Positions 1 through 8,152 of a DNA stretch of 64,000 nt are shown piece by piece. The position numbers and the translations under genes were made by a program. Under the pieces are notes generated by a model. That model did no database searches, was not told the DNA's origin, and saw nothing but the letters and a program-made list of their open reading frames with translations. Positions within the stretch are counted from its first letter, which is position 1, and each line of letters begins with the position of its first letter. Source of the DNA: Flagellimonas sp947499585 (GTDB lineage Bacteria > Bacteroidota > Bacteroidia > Flavobacteriales > Flavobacteriaceae); the NCBI RefSeq assembly GCF_044596045.1, contig NZ_CP138995.1, forward strand, positions 62,001 through 126,000, in the 5' to 3' direction.

Positions 1-503
1 GTATCTTCAAAAACAGGTTTCAATTTCAGCCCTTTTGGCACTCTTGATAACCGCACAAACCCTAAATCCAATTTATCCCTTAGAATAGCACTTATCTGAG
101 CTCTGTTTGAAAGTTCTTCAAGGCTGGTATGTATGAAAGGGAACTTTTCCTTTAAATCCAGCAATAAATTTGGTATTACATTCTGCATTGCAGAACCTAA
201 AAACCCAATTCTAATTTCACCTAAATGCCCCTCACCAATAAGTTTTAATTGTTTTTTGGTCTGCTCCAAATGGTTCAGTATAAACTCTACTTCCCCTTTT
301 AAAAATGCTCCAGCTGGTGTTAACCTAACTTTTTTCTTATCTCTAATAAAAAGTTGGGTTTGGAGAATTCCTTCCATCTGCTTGATTTGCGTACTCAGTC
401 CGGGTTGGGATATAAACAGCTTTTCTGCTGCCTTTCTATAGTGCAATTCTTCGGCCACAGCCAAAAAATAAATGAAATGTCGTAATTCTATCTGATAATT
501 CAT
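1..503 (-). CDS. LysR-family transcriptional regulator (3' end outside window)
   Basis: The reverse strand reads from an ATG at 503 to the window edge with no stop, giving about 167 residues. The first 60 or so form a LysR winged helix-turn-helix, including AEELHYRKAAEKLFISQPGL and the following STQIKQME. After it come a linker helix and the start of the substrate-binding domain (HLGEIRIGFLGSAMQNVIP). The C-terminal half is missing only because the window ends. The gene is divergent from hutH with 78 bases between the start codons, a usual arrangement for a LysR protein that controls its neighbour. I infer that it regulates histidine utilisation, perhaps with urocanate or histidine as ligand. 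Family assignment is firm; target and ligand are inference. Confidence 0.9.
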   Translation of the reverse strand, partial: MNYQIELRHFIYFLAVAEELHYRKAAEKLFISQPGLSTQIKQMEGILQTQLFIRDKKKVRLTPAGAFLKGEVEFILNHLEQTKKQLKLIGEGHLGEIRIGFLGSAMQNVIPNLLLDLKEKFPFIHTSLEELSNRAQISAILRDKLDLGFVRLSRVPKGLKLKPVFED

Positions 504-511
504 AGTTATTA

Positions 512-532
512 AATACTACAAAAATAAGTATT
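512..532. promoter_or_regulatory. Inverted repeat in the LysR/hutH divergent promoter
   Basis: AATACT and AGTATT form a perfect 6-base inverted repeat with a 9-base spacer, between the two divergent start codons. The inner ATAC...GTAT arms resemble LysR recognition half-sites, although the inner spacing (11) is longer than the common 7. A weak -7-like element (TATCTTTA, 555-562) with a TTG at 531-533 lies downstream, towards hutH. LysR binding is inferred. Confidence 0.45.
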
Positions 533-581
533 GGCAATTATTAATCATACAGGGTATCTTTATAAATCTCAAATTATACAT

Positions 582-2159
582 ATGCAACTACCCAAAACAT
601 TTCATTTTGGCGAACATCATCTAACTGCAAGTATCGCCATAGGCATCGCAAAGGGTTCGGTCAAAGGAATTATATCAGCAGATTATATCAAGAAAATTGA
701 GGTAAGCAACCTTCGCGTTCAAAACATTGTTGCCAAAGGTGACACTGTTTATGGTATAAATACGGGCTTCGGACCTTTGTGCAATACCAAGATTTCCAAG
801 GAGGATACTAAAATTCTTCAATCCAATATTTTACAAAGTCATAGTGTTGGAGTGGGAAAACCCATATCCAAAGAACTTGCCAAGCTAATGCTTATCTTAA
901 AAATCCATGCCCTTGCCAAAGGATATTCGGGTATCGCAATTGCCACAATTAATCGAATGCTCTGGCATTTGGAGCATGATGCTATTCCTGTGGTTCCGTC
1001 ACAAGGTTCAGTAGGAGCTTCTGGTGATTTGGCTCCCCTCTCCCATTTATTTCTTCCCTTAATCGGGCTAGGCAAAGTAAATTATAAAGGAGAAACCATT
1101 ACTACCGATCAGCTATTTAAGAAAACTGGACTTCAGTCTTTGGGACTTGGTCCAAAGGAAGGTTTGGCGCTCATCAACGGCACACAATTCATTGCTACAC
1201 ACGGCATATTGGTCCTACAAAAACTGCAATATTGCCTAAGACATGCCGATATTATTGGAGCTATGATGCTGGAAGGACTTCAAGGCTCTATGAAACCTTT
1301 TCATGAAGAACTGCATACACTTCGCCCTTTTAAAGGAAACCAACATGTGGCCGGAAGAATACGAACACTGCTCCAAGGTTCCGAAATTTTGGAAGACCAT
1401 ATCGACTGTGAACGAGTCCAAGATCCGTACTCGCTTCGTTGCATGCCTCAAGTACACGGTGCATCTAGGAATACATGGCTGCACTTAAAAGAACTGTTGG
1501 AGGTGGAACTTAATTCTGTTACTGACAATCCGGTAATCATCAATGATGAGTTGACCATAAGTGGAGGTAATTTTCACGGACAGCCCTTGGCCATGGCTTT
1601 GGACTACGCCGCACTGGCAGCTTCAGAATTAGGGAGCATTTCGGACCGAAGAATTTATTTGGCACTTGAAGGGAATAGTCCAGGAGTGCCTAAATTGTTG
1701 ATGGGAGATACTGGAATCAATTCTGGATACATGATTTTACAGTATACAACAGCAGCATTGGCCAGTGAAAATAAAAGTCTTTGTTTTCCGGCGAGCGCGG
1801 ATAGTATCCCAACCTCTTTAGGACAAGAAGATCATGTAAGTATGGGATCCATAAGTGGGAGAAAAGCGCTCCAAATTATTGAAAATGTTGAAAAGATATT
1901 GGCCATTGAGCTATTAACCGCCGCTCAAGCCTTTGAATTCAGAAAACCTTTAAAATCAGGGGTGGTATTGGATGAAATTCATAAATTCATAAGAACCAAA
2001 GTTCCCTTTGCAGATAGCGATCGTGTTTTTGCCGATGATATTGAAAAAGGAATAGAGGTCATCCAAAAAGGTGAAATTATTGCACTGGTAGAACAAACCA
2101 TGGCAGCAAAAAACCTTCAATGGAACGCTCCTTATCTGGAAGAATTTGAAACATACTAA
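582..2159 (+). CDS. hutH: Histidine ammonia-lyase
   Basis: This enzyme removes ammonia from L-histidine to give trans-urocanate, the first step of histidine catabolism in the cytoplasm. The Ala-Ser-Gly triplet that cyclises into the MIO electrophile is at residues 146-148 (VGASGDLAPLSH), almost exactly where it sits in characterised HutH. The TDNPVI motif and the GNFHGQP stretch of the aromatic ammonia-lyase family are also present. I chose the ATG at 582, giving 525 residues and the family-typical N-terminus MQLPKTFHFG. An in-frame TTG at 531 would add 17 residues without homology and would run into the promoter dyad. It is the first gene of the hut operon, with hutI starting 3 bases after the stop. 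Confidence 0.97.
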   Translation: MQLPKTFHFGEHHLTASIAIGIAKGSVKGIISADYIKKIEVSNLRVQNIVAKGDTVYGINTGFGPLCNTKISKEDTKILQSNILQSHSVGVGKPISKELAKLMLILKIHALAKGYSGIAIATINRMLWHLEHDAIPVVPSQGSVGASGDLAPLSHLFLPLIGLGKVNYKGETITTDQLFKKTGLQSLGLGPKEGLALINGTQFIATHGILVLQKLQYCLRHADIIGAMMLEGLQGSMKPFHEELHTLRPFKGNQHVAGRIRTLLQGSEILEDHIDCERVQDPYSLRCMPQVHGASRNTWLHLKELLEVELNSVTDNPVIINDELTISGGNFHGQPLAMALDYAALAASELGSISDRRIYLALEGNSPGVPKLLMGDTGINSGYMILQYTTAALASENKSLCFPASADSIPTSLGQEDHVSMGSISGRKALQIIENVEKILAIELLTAAQAFEFRKPLKSGVVLDEIHKFIRTKVPFADSDRVFADDIEKGIEVIQKGEIIALVEQTMAAKNLQWNAPYLEEFETY

Positions 2160-2162
2160 CAC

Positions 2163-3398
2163 ATGAGCAAACTACTATTAATAGGACCCTTTACGCAATT
2201 GCTTCCCATGTCGGGTTTGCCTTTGAAAGGAGCACTGTCCGATGAGCAATTGGTAATCATTGAGCAAGGGGGTATTCTTATTTCCGAAGGAAAAATCAAA
2301 GCTGTTGGCAATTTTGAGGATTTAAAGTCCGATGCGGTCGACATCCACCATATTGAAGGACAGCATGTTTGCCTTCCCGGGTTTGTAGATGCCCATACCC
2401 ATATCTGTTTTGGTGGTTCACGAGCTAGGGATTATGCTTATAGAAATTCTGGAAAGACATATCTGGAAGTTGCCAAAGCCGGAGGCGGTATATGGGACAC
2501 TGTGACTCAGACTCGCAAAGCTTCGCAGGAGGATTTGATTGAAGGCATTATTTCAAGGAGCAAAACCCATCTGGAAAATGGTACGACAACCATAGAAGTA
2601 AAAAGCGGTTATGGGCTTTCCGTTGATGAGGAACTTAAAATGCTCAGAGCCATAAAACAGGCCAATGAAAAAACCAATGCCGACCTTGTAGCAACCTGTT
2701 TGGCTGCACATATGAAACCAAAAGATTGGAGTAGTGACAAAAATTATCTGGAGGAAATTGCCTCACAACTATTTCCAATATTAAAATCTGAAGGACTTAG
2801 CAATCGGATTGATGCTTTTATTGAAGAAAGTGCATTTTCAGCATTGGAGATAGCTCCCTATTTCAAAAAGGCAAAAGCAAAGGGATTTGATATAACAGTG
2901 CATGCCGATCAATTTACTACTGGCGGAAGTGAAGTGGCCATCCATTTTGAGGCTATAAGCGCAGACCACTTGGAAGCCAGTACCGAGAATGAAATTCAAT
3001 TATTGGCCAACAGCAACGTCATTTCCACGGCATTACCAGGAGCTTCGCTTGGTTTAGGATGCGACTTTACCCCTGCCCGAAAGCTATTAGATGCAGGAGG
3101 AGCATTAGCAATTGCCAGTGATCATAATCCTGGTTCGGCACCCATGGGCCATTTGCTCACCCAAGCAAGTATCCTAGGGACCTTTGAAAAACTCTCAAAT
3201 GCAGAAATATTGGCTGGGATTACATTCAGGGCAAGTGCCGCTTTGAATTTGGCAGACCGGGGCACTTTGGAAGCAAACAAAATTGCAGATTTTGTTGTTT
3301 TCCAAACAGAAAACTATCAAGAAATCACCTATCATCAAGGACAGTTAAAGCCCAATATGGTGTGGAAAAAAGGTAGAATAGTCCATCAAACCAAATGA
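2163..3398 (+). CDS. hutI: Imidazolonepropionase
   Basis: This enzyme hydrolyses 4-imidazolone-5-propionate to N-formimidoyl-L-glutamate, the third step of the pathway. It is a 411-residue amidohydrolase-fold protein of usual length. Metal-binding HTH lies at residues 78-80 (FVDAHTHICFGG). Further family features are EVKSGYGLS, the HADQFTTGGSEVA histidine segment and ASDHNPGSAP towards the C-terminus. It follows hutH by 3 bases and precedes a small unknown gene, so it is almost certainly co-transcribed. The gene order here (H, I, unknown, U, G) does not follow the order of the reactions. Confidence 0.97.
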   Translation: MSKLLLIGPFTQLLPMSGLPLKGALSDEQLVIIEQGGILISEGKIKAVGNFEDLKSDAVDIHHIEGQHVCLPGFVDAHTHICFGGSRARDYAYRNSGKTYLEVAKAGGGIWDTVTQTRKASQEDLIEGIISRSKTHLENGTTTIEVKSGYGLSVDEELKMLRAIKQANEKTNADLVATCLAAHMKPKDWSSDKNYLEEIASQLFPILKSEGLSNRIDAFIEESAFSALEIAPYFKKAKAKGFDITVHADQFTTGGSEVAIHFEAISADHLEASTENEIQLLANSNVISTALPGASLGLGCDFTPARKLLDAGGALAIASDHNPGSAPMGHLLTQASILGTFEKLSNAEILAGITFRASAALNLADRGTLEANKIADFVVFQTENYQEITYHQGQLKPNMVWKKGRIVHQTK

Positions 3399-3422
3399 AA
3401 ACCGGAGCATAAATAATAAAAA

Positions 3423-3719
3423 ATGAACGACTCTTTGATTAGTGATATCGTCAGTATTTTGAAAAACTCATTTGAGAGAGGTGAATCAATTTCCTTACAT
3501 AAGCTTCTTGGAACGATTGATGCTAAACATCACTTGATTCTCAATTTAGATGAGCTAAACTCAGCAATTAAGTTAGTAGGTGGTTGCCAAGTAATTACAA
3601 ATGAGGAGAATACTATTTTGAGCTCTGTTGAACTCATCGAAAGAACCGACTACGTTACCAAAGGTGATATAAATAAGGCATTCAAAATTTATGAAAACCT
3701 CATTAAACGATCAAAATGA
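3423..3719 (+). CDS. Small unknown protein encoded inside the hut operon
   Basis: I do not recognise this 98-residue protein. It has no signal peptide, membrane segment or metal-binding motif. It looks soluble and helical, beginning MNDSLISDIVSILKNSFERG and ending in a basic helix (KAFKIYENLIKRSK). The middle (SLHKLLGTID...LNLDELNSAIKLVGG) could suit a small helical or winged-helix domain, but that is only an impression. The reading frame looks real: it starts 24 bases after hutI and its stop overlaps the hutU start as ATGA (3716-3719), the sign of translational coupling. Its place suggests a role with HutU or in regulation of the pathway. Confidence 0.75.
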   Translation: MNDSLISDIVSILKNSFERGESISLHKLLGTIDAKHHLILNLDELNSAIKLVGGCQVITNEENTILSSVELIERTDYVTKGDINKAFKIYENLIKRSK

Positions 3720-5737
3720 GCACCCCAATGAACAGATTCCAAAAACAAATCCTCCAAGGGATTCCCGAAAATCTTCCTTCAAAAAGAGAGTATCCAAAAA
3801 TGGGAAATCCAGCTCCCAAGCGAAAAGATATTTTATCAAAAGAAGAGAAAAAACTGGCCGTTCAAAATGCATTACGATACTTTCCAAAGGCTTGGCATGT
3901 AGAATTGGCCAAAGAGTTTGCCAACGAACTCAACAGCTATGGTAGAATCTATATGCATCGGTTTAAACCAGAGTATCAGATGTATGCCCGACCCATCTCT
4001 GAATACGCGGCCAAAACGAAGCAGGCTGCTGCAATTATGCTGATGATTCAGAACAACCTTGATCCCGCTGTGGCACAACATCCTGAAGAACTTATTACCT
4101 ATGGTGGTAATGGTGCAGTCTTTCAAAACTGGGCGCAGTATCTGTTGACCATGAAATATCTTGCTGAGATGACCGAGGAACAAACATTGCATATGTACTC
4201 CGGACATCCCATGGGATTATTTCCTTCCTCAAAAGAAGCCCCCAGAGTAATCGTCACCAATGGTATGATGATTCCCAATTACTCACAACCAGATGATTGG
4301 GAAAAATTCAATGCACTTGGCGTTACTCAATACGGTCAAATGACAGCAGGCTCCTTTATGTACATTGGCCCTCAAGGCATCGTACATGGAACGGCAATTA
4401 CTGTGATGAACGCTTTCAGAAAAGTATTGGATAAAGACGAATCACCTAATGGAAAGGTGTTTCTAACCGCTGGTTTAGGTGGTATGAGTGGTGCCCAGCC
4501 CAAAGCAGGAAACATTGCCGAATGTATTACCGTTTGTGCGGAAGTAAATCCCGAAGCAGCTAAAAAAAGACATCAACAAGGTTGGGTAGATGAATTATTG
4601 ACGGATATACATGAACTTGTTCAAAGAACAAAAACCGCCATTGCTCAAAATGAAGTGGTCTCTTTAGCTTATATCGGAAACGTGGTAGAAGTTTGGGAAC
4701 AATTCTACGAGGAAGACGTTTTTGTCCACTTGGGTTCTGATCAAACCTCCTTGCACAATCCATGGGCAGGCGGATATTACCCTATAGGGTTATCCTTTGA
4801 AGAATCTAATACCATGATGGCCGAAAATCCCACCGAGTTCAAGAAAAAAGTACAGGAATCGTTACGAAGACAAATTACCGCTATCAACAAGCACACAGCA
4901 AAGGGCACCTATTTTTTCGACTATGGCAATGCTTTTTTGCTTGAAGTTTCAAGAGCAAGTGGTGAGGTCATGGCCACAAACGGTATCGATTTTAAATATC
5001 CTTCCTATGTACAAGATATTTTGGGTCCCATGTGTTTTGATTATGGCTTTGGGCCATTTAGATGGGTCTGTACTTCTGGAAATCCAGAAGATCTACAAAA
5101 AACAGATGCTATCGCTTTGGAAATCATGAAGCAAATCAAGGCTGAAGCCCCTGAAGAAATCCAGCAACAAATGCAGGACAATATTAAATGGATTGAAGAA
5201 GCGGAACAGAACAAATTGGTAGTCGGTTCGCAAGCTCGAATTTTATACGCCGATGCCGAAGGCCGAGCCAAGATTGCAGACGCTTTTAATACCGCTATTT
5301 CCAAAGGTGATATTTCCGCTCCAGTGGTCTTGGGACGTGATCATCATGATGTAAGTGGTACAGATTCTCCCTTTAGGGAGACCAGTAATATTTACGACGG
5401 CAGCAAGTTTACGGCTGATATGGCCATTCACAATGTAATTGGCGATAGCTTTAGAGGCGCTACTTGGGTCTCCATCCATAATGGTGGTGGTGTTGGCTGG
5501 GGCGAAGTCATGAACGGAGGTTTTGGGATGGTCTTGGATGGTTCGAAAGAGGCTTCACGTAAATTGAAAAGCATGTTGTTTTATGATGTAAACAATGGTA
5601 TTTCAAGAAGAAGCTGGGCCAGGAACAAGGAAGCTTTATTTGCCATAAAACGTGAAATGGAACGAACTCCCAATTTAAAAGTAACTTTACCCAATCTGGT
5701 GGAATCGGATATATTGGACCATCTTTTTGATGCATAA
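3716..5737 (+). CDS. hutU: Urocanate hydratase, long form
   Basis: This enzyme adds water to urocanate to give imidazolonepropionate, using tightly bound NAD+ as an electrophile. The NAD-binding glycine-rich loop GLGGMSGAQPKAGN starts near residue 253. Other conserved stretches include YIGPQGIVHGT, GGYYPIGLSFEES, GRDHHDVSGTDSPFRET and WVSIHNGGGVGWGE. At 673 residues it is about 120 longer than the 555-residue enzymes of Bacillus or Pseudomonas, with much of the extra length before the NAD loop. Long forms are, to my knowledge, usual in Bacteroidota. The start overlaps the preceding small gene by 4 bases, and the last base of the stop is the first base of hutG. Confidence 0.96.
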   Translation: MSTPMNRFQKQILQGIPENLPSKREYPKMGNPAPKRKDILSKEEKKLAVQNALRYFPKAWHVELAKEFANELNSYGRIYMHRFKPEYQMYARPISEYAAKTKQAAAIMLMIQNNLDPAVAQHPEELITYGGNGAVFQNWAQYLLTMKYLAEMTEEQTLHMYSGHPMGLFPSSKEAPRVIVTNGMMIPNYSQPDDWEKFNALGVTQYGQMTAGSFMYIGPQGIVHGTAITVMNAFRKVLDKDESPNGKVFLTAGLGGMSGAQPKAGNIAECITVCAEVNPEAAKKRHQQGWVDELLTDIHELVQRTKTAIAQNEVVSLAYIGNVVEVWEQFYEEDVFVHLGSDQTSLHNPWAGGYYPIGLSFEESNTMMAENPTEFKKKVQESLRRQITAINKHTAKGTYFFDYGNAFLLEVSRASGEVMATNGIDFKYPSYVQDILGPMCFDYGFGPFRWVCTSGNPEDLQKTDAIALEIMKQIKAEAPEEIQQQMQDNIKWIEEAEQNKLVVGSQARILYADAEGRAKIADAFNTAISKGDISAPVVLGRDHHDVSGTDSPFRETSNIYDGSKFTADMAIHNVIGDSFRGATWVSIHNGGGVGWGEVMNGGFGMVLDGSKEASRKLKSMLFYDVNNGISRRSWARNKEALFAIKREMERTPNLKVTLPNLVESDILDHLFDA

Positions 5738-6702
5738 TGAAACACTACACAAACCCAAATACAGCTATTTGGCATGGAAGAGTCAGCAATAAGTACCTGT
5801 ACCTCCATGAAAAAGTGCGATGCACTCCTTTAAATGAAATTTCTGAACCCGCTAAAAAATCCATAGCATTATTAGGATATGCCTGTGACGAAGGAGTAAA
5901 ACGAAATCAAGGTAGAATTGGAGCTGCAAAAGGTCCTGAAGTTATTAAAACCAGCCTAGGGAAATTTCCAAATCATCTTGCCAGTACTGTAGTATTGCAA
6001 GATACCGGCACTATAACCTGTAAAGATGAAAATATGGAAGCTGCTCAAGAAGCGCTTTCAAAAGCAGTTTCCACACTTCTGAAAAAAAAGCAGTTTCCCA
6101 TAATTTTGGGTGGCGGTCACGACATGGCCTATGGACATTACCATGGGATTCAAAACTACTTGGATTCAAAAAAAGAAGGGCAGACAATCGGAATAATTAA
6201 TTTTGATGCGCATTTTGATCTTCGGAAACCTTCGGATAATAACAATTCCGGAACCCCTTTCTATCAAATAGCAACACAATCCAAAAAAGAAAATTGCTCC
6301 TTTAATTATTTATGCCTTGGTATTCGGAAAGATGCCAATGACCGGACACTTTTTGAGACTGCCAAAGAATTAGATGTTAAATACGTACTATCCGATACCT
6401 TTCAGATGCAATTTCTGGATGAGATCAATACTTGGATCAATGCTTTTATTAAAACTGTGGACAAGGTTTATGTAACCATAGATTTAGACGGTTTTTCTTC
6501 CGCTTATGCACCTGGAGTAAGTGCCCCCTCTCCTATGGGATTCACACCACAAATTGTTGTGGAATGCCTTAAAACCATCATTGGTTCGGGAAAATTGATT
6601 AGTATGGATGTTGCTGAGATGAATCCTAAATTTGATATTGATGGGCAAACGGCAAAGTTGGCCGCATCATTACTTCATCACATTATACACACCATCTACT
6701 AG
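5737..6702 (+). CDS. hutG: Formimidoylglutamase (arginase/ureohydrolase family)
   Basis: The likely reaction is hydrolysis of N-formimidoyl-L-glutamate to L-glutamate and formamide, the last step of this hut route. The 321-residue protein carries the manganese-ligand motifs of the ureohydrolase fold: GGGHDMAYGH (about 125-134), NFDAHFDLR (about 155-163) and DLDGFSSAYAPG (about 250-261). Position as the last hut gene supports formimidoylglutamase over arginase or agmatinase. The start codon overlaps the hutU stop by one base (TAATG). A hairpin follows 16 bases after the stop. Confidence 0.92.
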   Translation: MKHYTNPNTAIWHGRVSNKYLYLHEKVRCTPLNEISEPAKKSIALLGYACDEGVKRNQGRIGAAKGPEVIKTSLGKFPNHLASTVVLQDTGTITCKDENMEAAQEALSKAVSTLLKKKQFPIILGGGHDMAYGHYHGIQNYLDSKKEGQTIGIINFDAHFDLRKPSDNNNSGTPFYQIATQSKKENCSFNYLCLGIRKDANDRTLFETAKELDVKYVLSDTFQMQFLDEINTWINAFIKTVDKVYVTIDLDGFSSAYAPGVSAPSPMGFTPQIVVECLKTIIGSGKLISMDVAEMNPKFDIDGQTAKLAASLLHHIIHTIY

Positions 6703-6717
6703 AACCTTTTCCAACAA

Positions 6718-6746
6718 AAAAAGCCTTCCATATGGAAAGCCTTTCA
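6718..6746 (+). terminator. Imperfect hairpin after hutG
   Basis: The segment contains a perfect TTCCATATGGAA palindrome extended by AAAG...CTTT outer arms, with a C-C mismatch and one bulge. It lies 16 bases after the hutG stop, before the 200-base gap to dinB. It has no long U tract, so termination is only probable. Confidence 0.4.
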
Positions 6747-6847
6747 TTGGTGAGCATCGTTTGATGCTTCAACCTGATTCCAATCTAATCATAGATAGGA
6801 ATCCAACACAACAAGGCAAAGATATAAATGATTTTTCGATAAATAGC

Positions 6848-6867
6848 AGATACAAATCAATGTATCT
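6848..6867. promoter_or_regulatory. 20-bp palindromic operator candidate upstream of dinB
   Basis: AGATACA and TGTATCT form a perfect 7-base inverted repeat around a 6-base spacer, 68 bases before the dinB start. The size and symmetry fit a dimeric repressor site. A damage-response repressor is a natural guess given the downstream polymerases, but no repressor gene lies beside it. Confidence 0.5.
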
Positions 6868-6872
6868 CTTTT

Positions 6873-6889
6873 AATGGAAAATATCCATT
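6873..6889. promoter_or_regulatory. Second inverted repeat upstream of dinB
   Basis: AATGGA and TCCATT form a perfect 6-base inverted repeat with a 5-base spacer, six bases downstream of the larger palindrome. A further GGAA-TAT-TTCC dyad follows near 6894-6904, and a TAnnTTTG-like element (TAATTTAG) is at 6907-6914. Together they suggest an operator overlapping the dinB promoter. Confidence 0.4.
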
Positions 6890-6934
6890 TATTAGGAATA
6901 TTTCCATAATTTAGCTTCCCCTCTCAACTACAAA

Positions 6935-8149
6935 ATGAAAAAGACTATTCTACATTTAGACTTGGATACTTTTTATGTATCTGTAGAACGTATCATCAAT
7001 ACGGAACTAAAAAATCGCCCTTTATTGGTAGGTGGCACCAGTGACCGTGGTGTAGTGGCAGCATGTAGTTATGAGACCCGTGGATTTGGCGTACATTCAG
7101 GTATGCCCATGAAAATGGCAAAGGAATTATGTCCTGAGGCTGTGGTCATTAGAGGTAATGCTGGGACTTACAGCAAATATTCTGATATAGTTACAGAAAT
7201 CATTAAAGAACATGTTCCTCTTTTTGAAAAATCAAGTATAGATGAATTTTATGCAGATCTTTCTGGCATGGACCGTTTTTTTGGTTCGTATAAGTATGCT
7301 TCAGAAATGCGGCAAAAAATCATCAAAGAAACAGGATTACCTATTTCATTTGGGCTTTCAGTAAATAAAGTAGTTTCCAAGGTGGCCACTAATGAGGCAA
7401 AACCCAATAACCAACTTAAAATAGACCTTGGTCTTGAGAAACCGTTTCTAGCTCCATTATCTATAAAAAAAATTCCTATGGTAGGTGATAAAACATACCA
7501 GACGCTGAGGAATTTGGGTATACGGAAAGTGAAAACCGTACAAGAAATGCCCATGGATATTATGCAAAGAGTCTTGGGGGTTAACGGAAGAGTTATTTGG
7601 AAACGAGCCAATGGCATGGACAATACCCCGGTGATTCCTTTTTGCGACCGAAAGTCCATCTCCACGGAACGTACTTTTGATCGTGATACTATCGATGTAA
7701 TCAAACTAAAAGGTATTTTGATTGCAATGACAGAAAATCTGGCATACCAATTACGCCGAGGAGATAAATTGACTGCATGTATCACTGTAAAAATCAGGTA
7801 CTCAGATTTTAATACGTATTCCAAGCAATTGCGCATTCCTTATACTAGTGCAGACCATATTCTTATTCCAAAGATTCTGGAATTGTTCAATACACTTTAT
7901 AGCAAACGAATGTTGGTTCGCCTGGTAGGGATTCGCTTTAGTCATTTGGTATCGGGTAATTACCAAATCAACCTGTTTGAAGATACCGAAGAAGTATTAA
8001 ATCTATATCAAGCCATGGACTATGTTAGAAAAAAGTTTGGAGACCGAACCGTTTGCAGGGCATCAGCTATGGGAGCAAAGACAATAGGAAGAATGCACAA
8101 TCCATTTAACGGCCAGCCTCCCGTGGTTTTGGCCCATAGAAAACAATAA
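6935..8149 (+). CDS. dinB: DNA polymerase IV (Y-family, translesion)
   Basis: This error-prone polymerase copies past damaged template bases. The 404-residue protein has the Y-family palm carboxylates: the LDLDTFYVSVER motif (Asp9, with Asp11) and SSIDEFYADLSG (Asp103, Glu104), so it should be catalytically active, unlike ImuB proteins. The helix-hairpin-helix thumb and little finger follow. A likely sliding-clamp-binding motif, QINLF, is at 344-348. About 35 residues then follow, with the segment HNPFNG near the end. It is the first gene of a two-gene operon, with the polymerase III alpha-like gene starting 3 bases after its stop. Inverted repeats upstream suggest repression. Confidence 0.95.
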   Translation: MKKTILHLDLDTFYVSVERIINTELKNRPLLVGGTSDRGVVAACSYETRGFGVHSGMPMKMAKELCPEAVVIRGNAGTYSKYSDIVTEIIKEHVPLFEKSSIDEFYADLSGMDRFFGSYKYASEMRQKIIKETGLPISFGLSVNKVVSKVATNEAKPNNQLKIDLGLEKPFLAPLSIKKIPMVGDKTYQTLRNLGIRKVKTVQEMPMDIMQRVLGVNGRVIWKRANGMDNTPVIPFCDRKSISTERTFDRDTIDVIKLKGILIAMTENLAYQLRRGDKLTACITVKIRYSDFNTYSKQLRIPYTSADHILIPKILELFNTLYSKRMLVRLVGIRFSHLVSGNYQINLFEDTEEVLNLYQAMDYVRKKFGDRTVCRASAMGAKTIGRMHNPFNGQPPVVLAHRKQ

Positions 8150-8152
8150 AAC

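Noticed and set aside
133..441. 102-aa plus-strand frame at the window start
   Set aside because: It is antisense to the LysR gene, whose helix-turn-helix is clear.
531..581. TTG start extending HutH by 17 residues
   Set aside because: The extension lacks homology and would begin inside the LysR-type dyad; ATG 582 gives the standard N-terminus.
7249..7836. 195-aa frame on the minus strand inside dinB
   Set aside because: It is antisense to a clearly coding, conserved polymerase and its translation has no recognisable domain.
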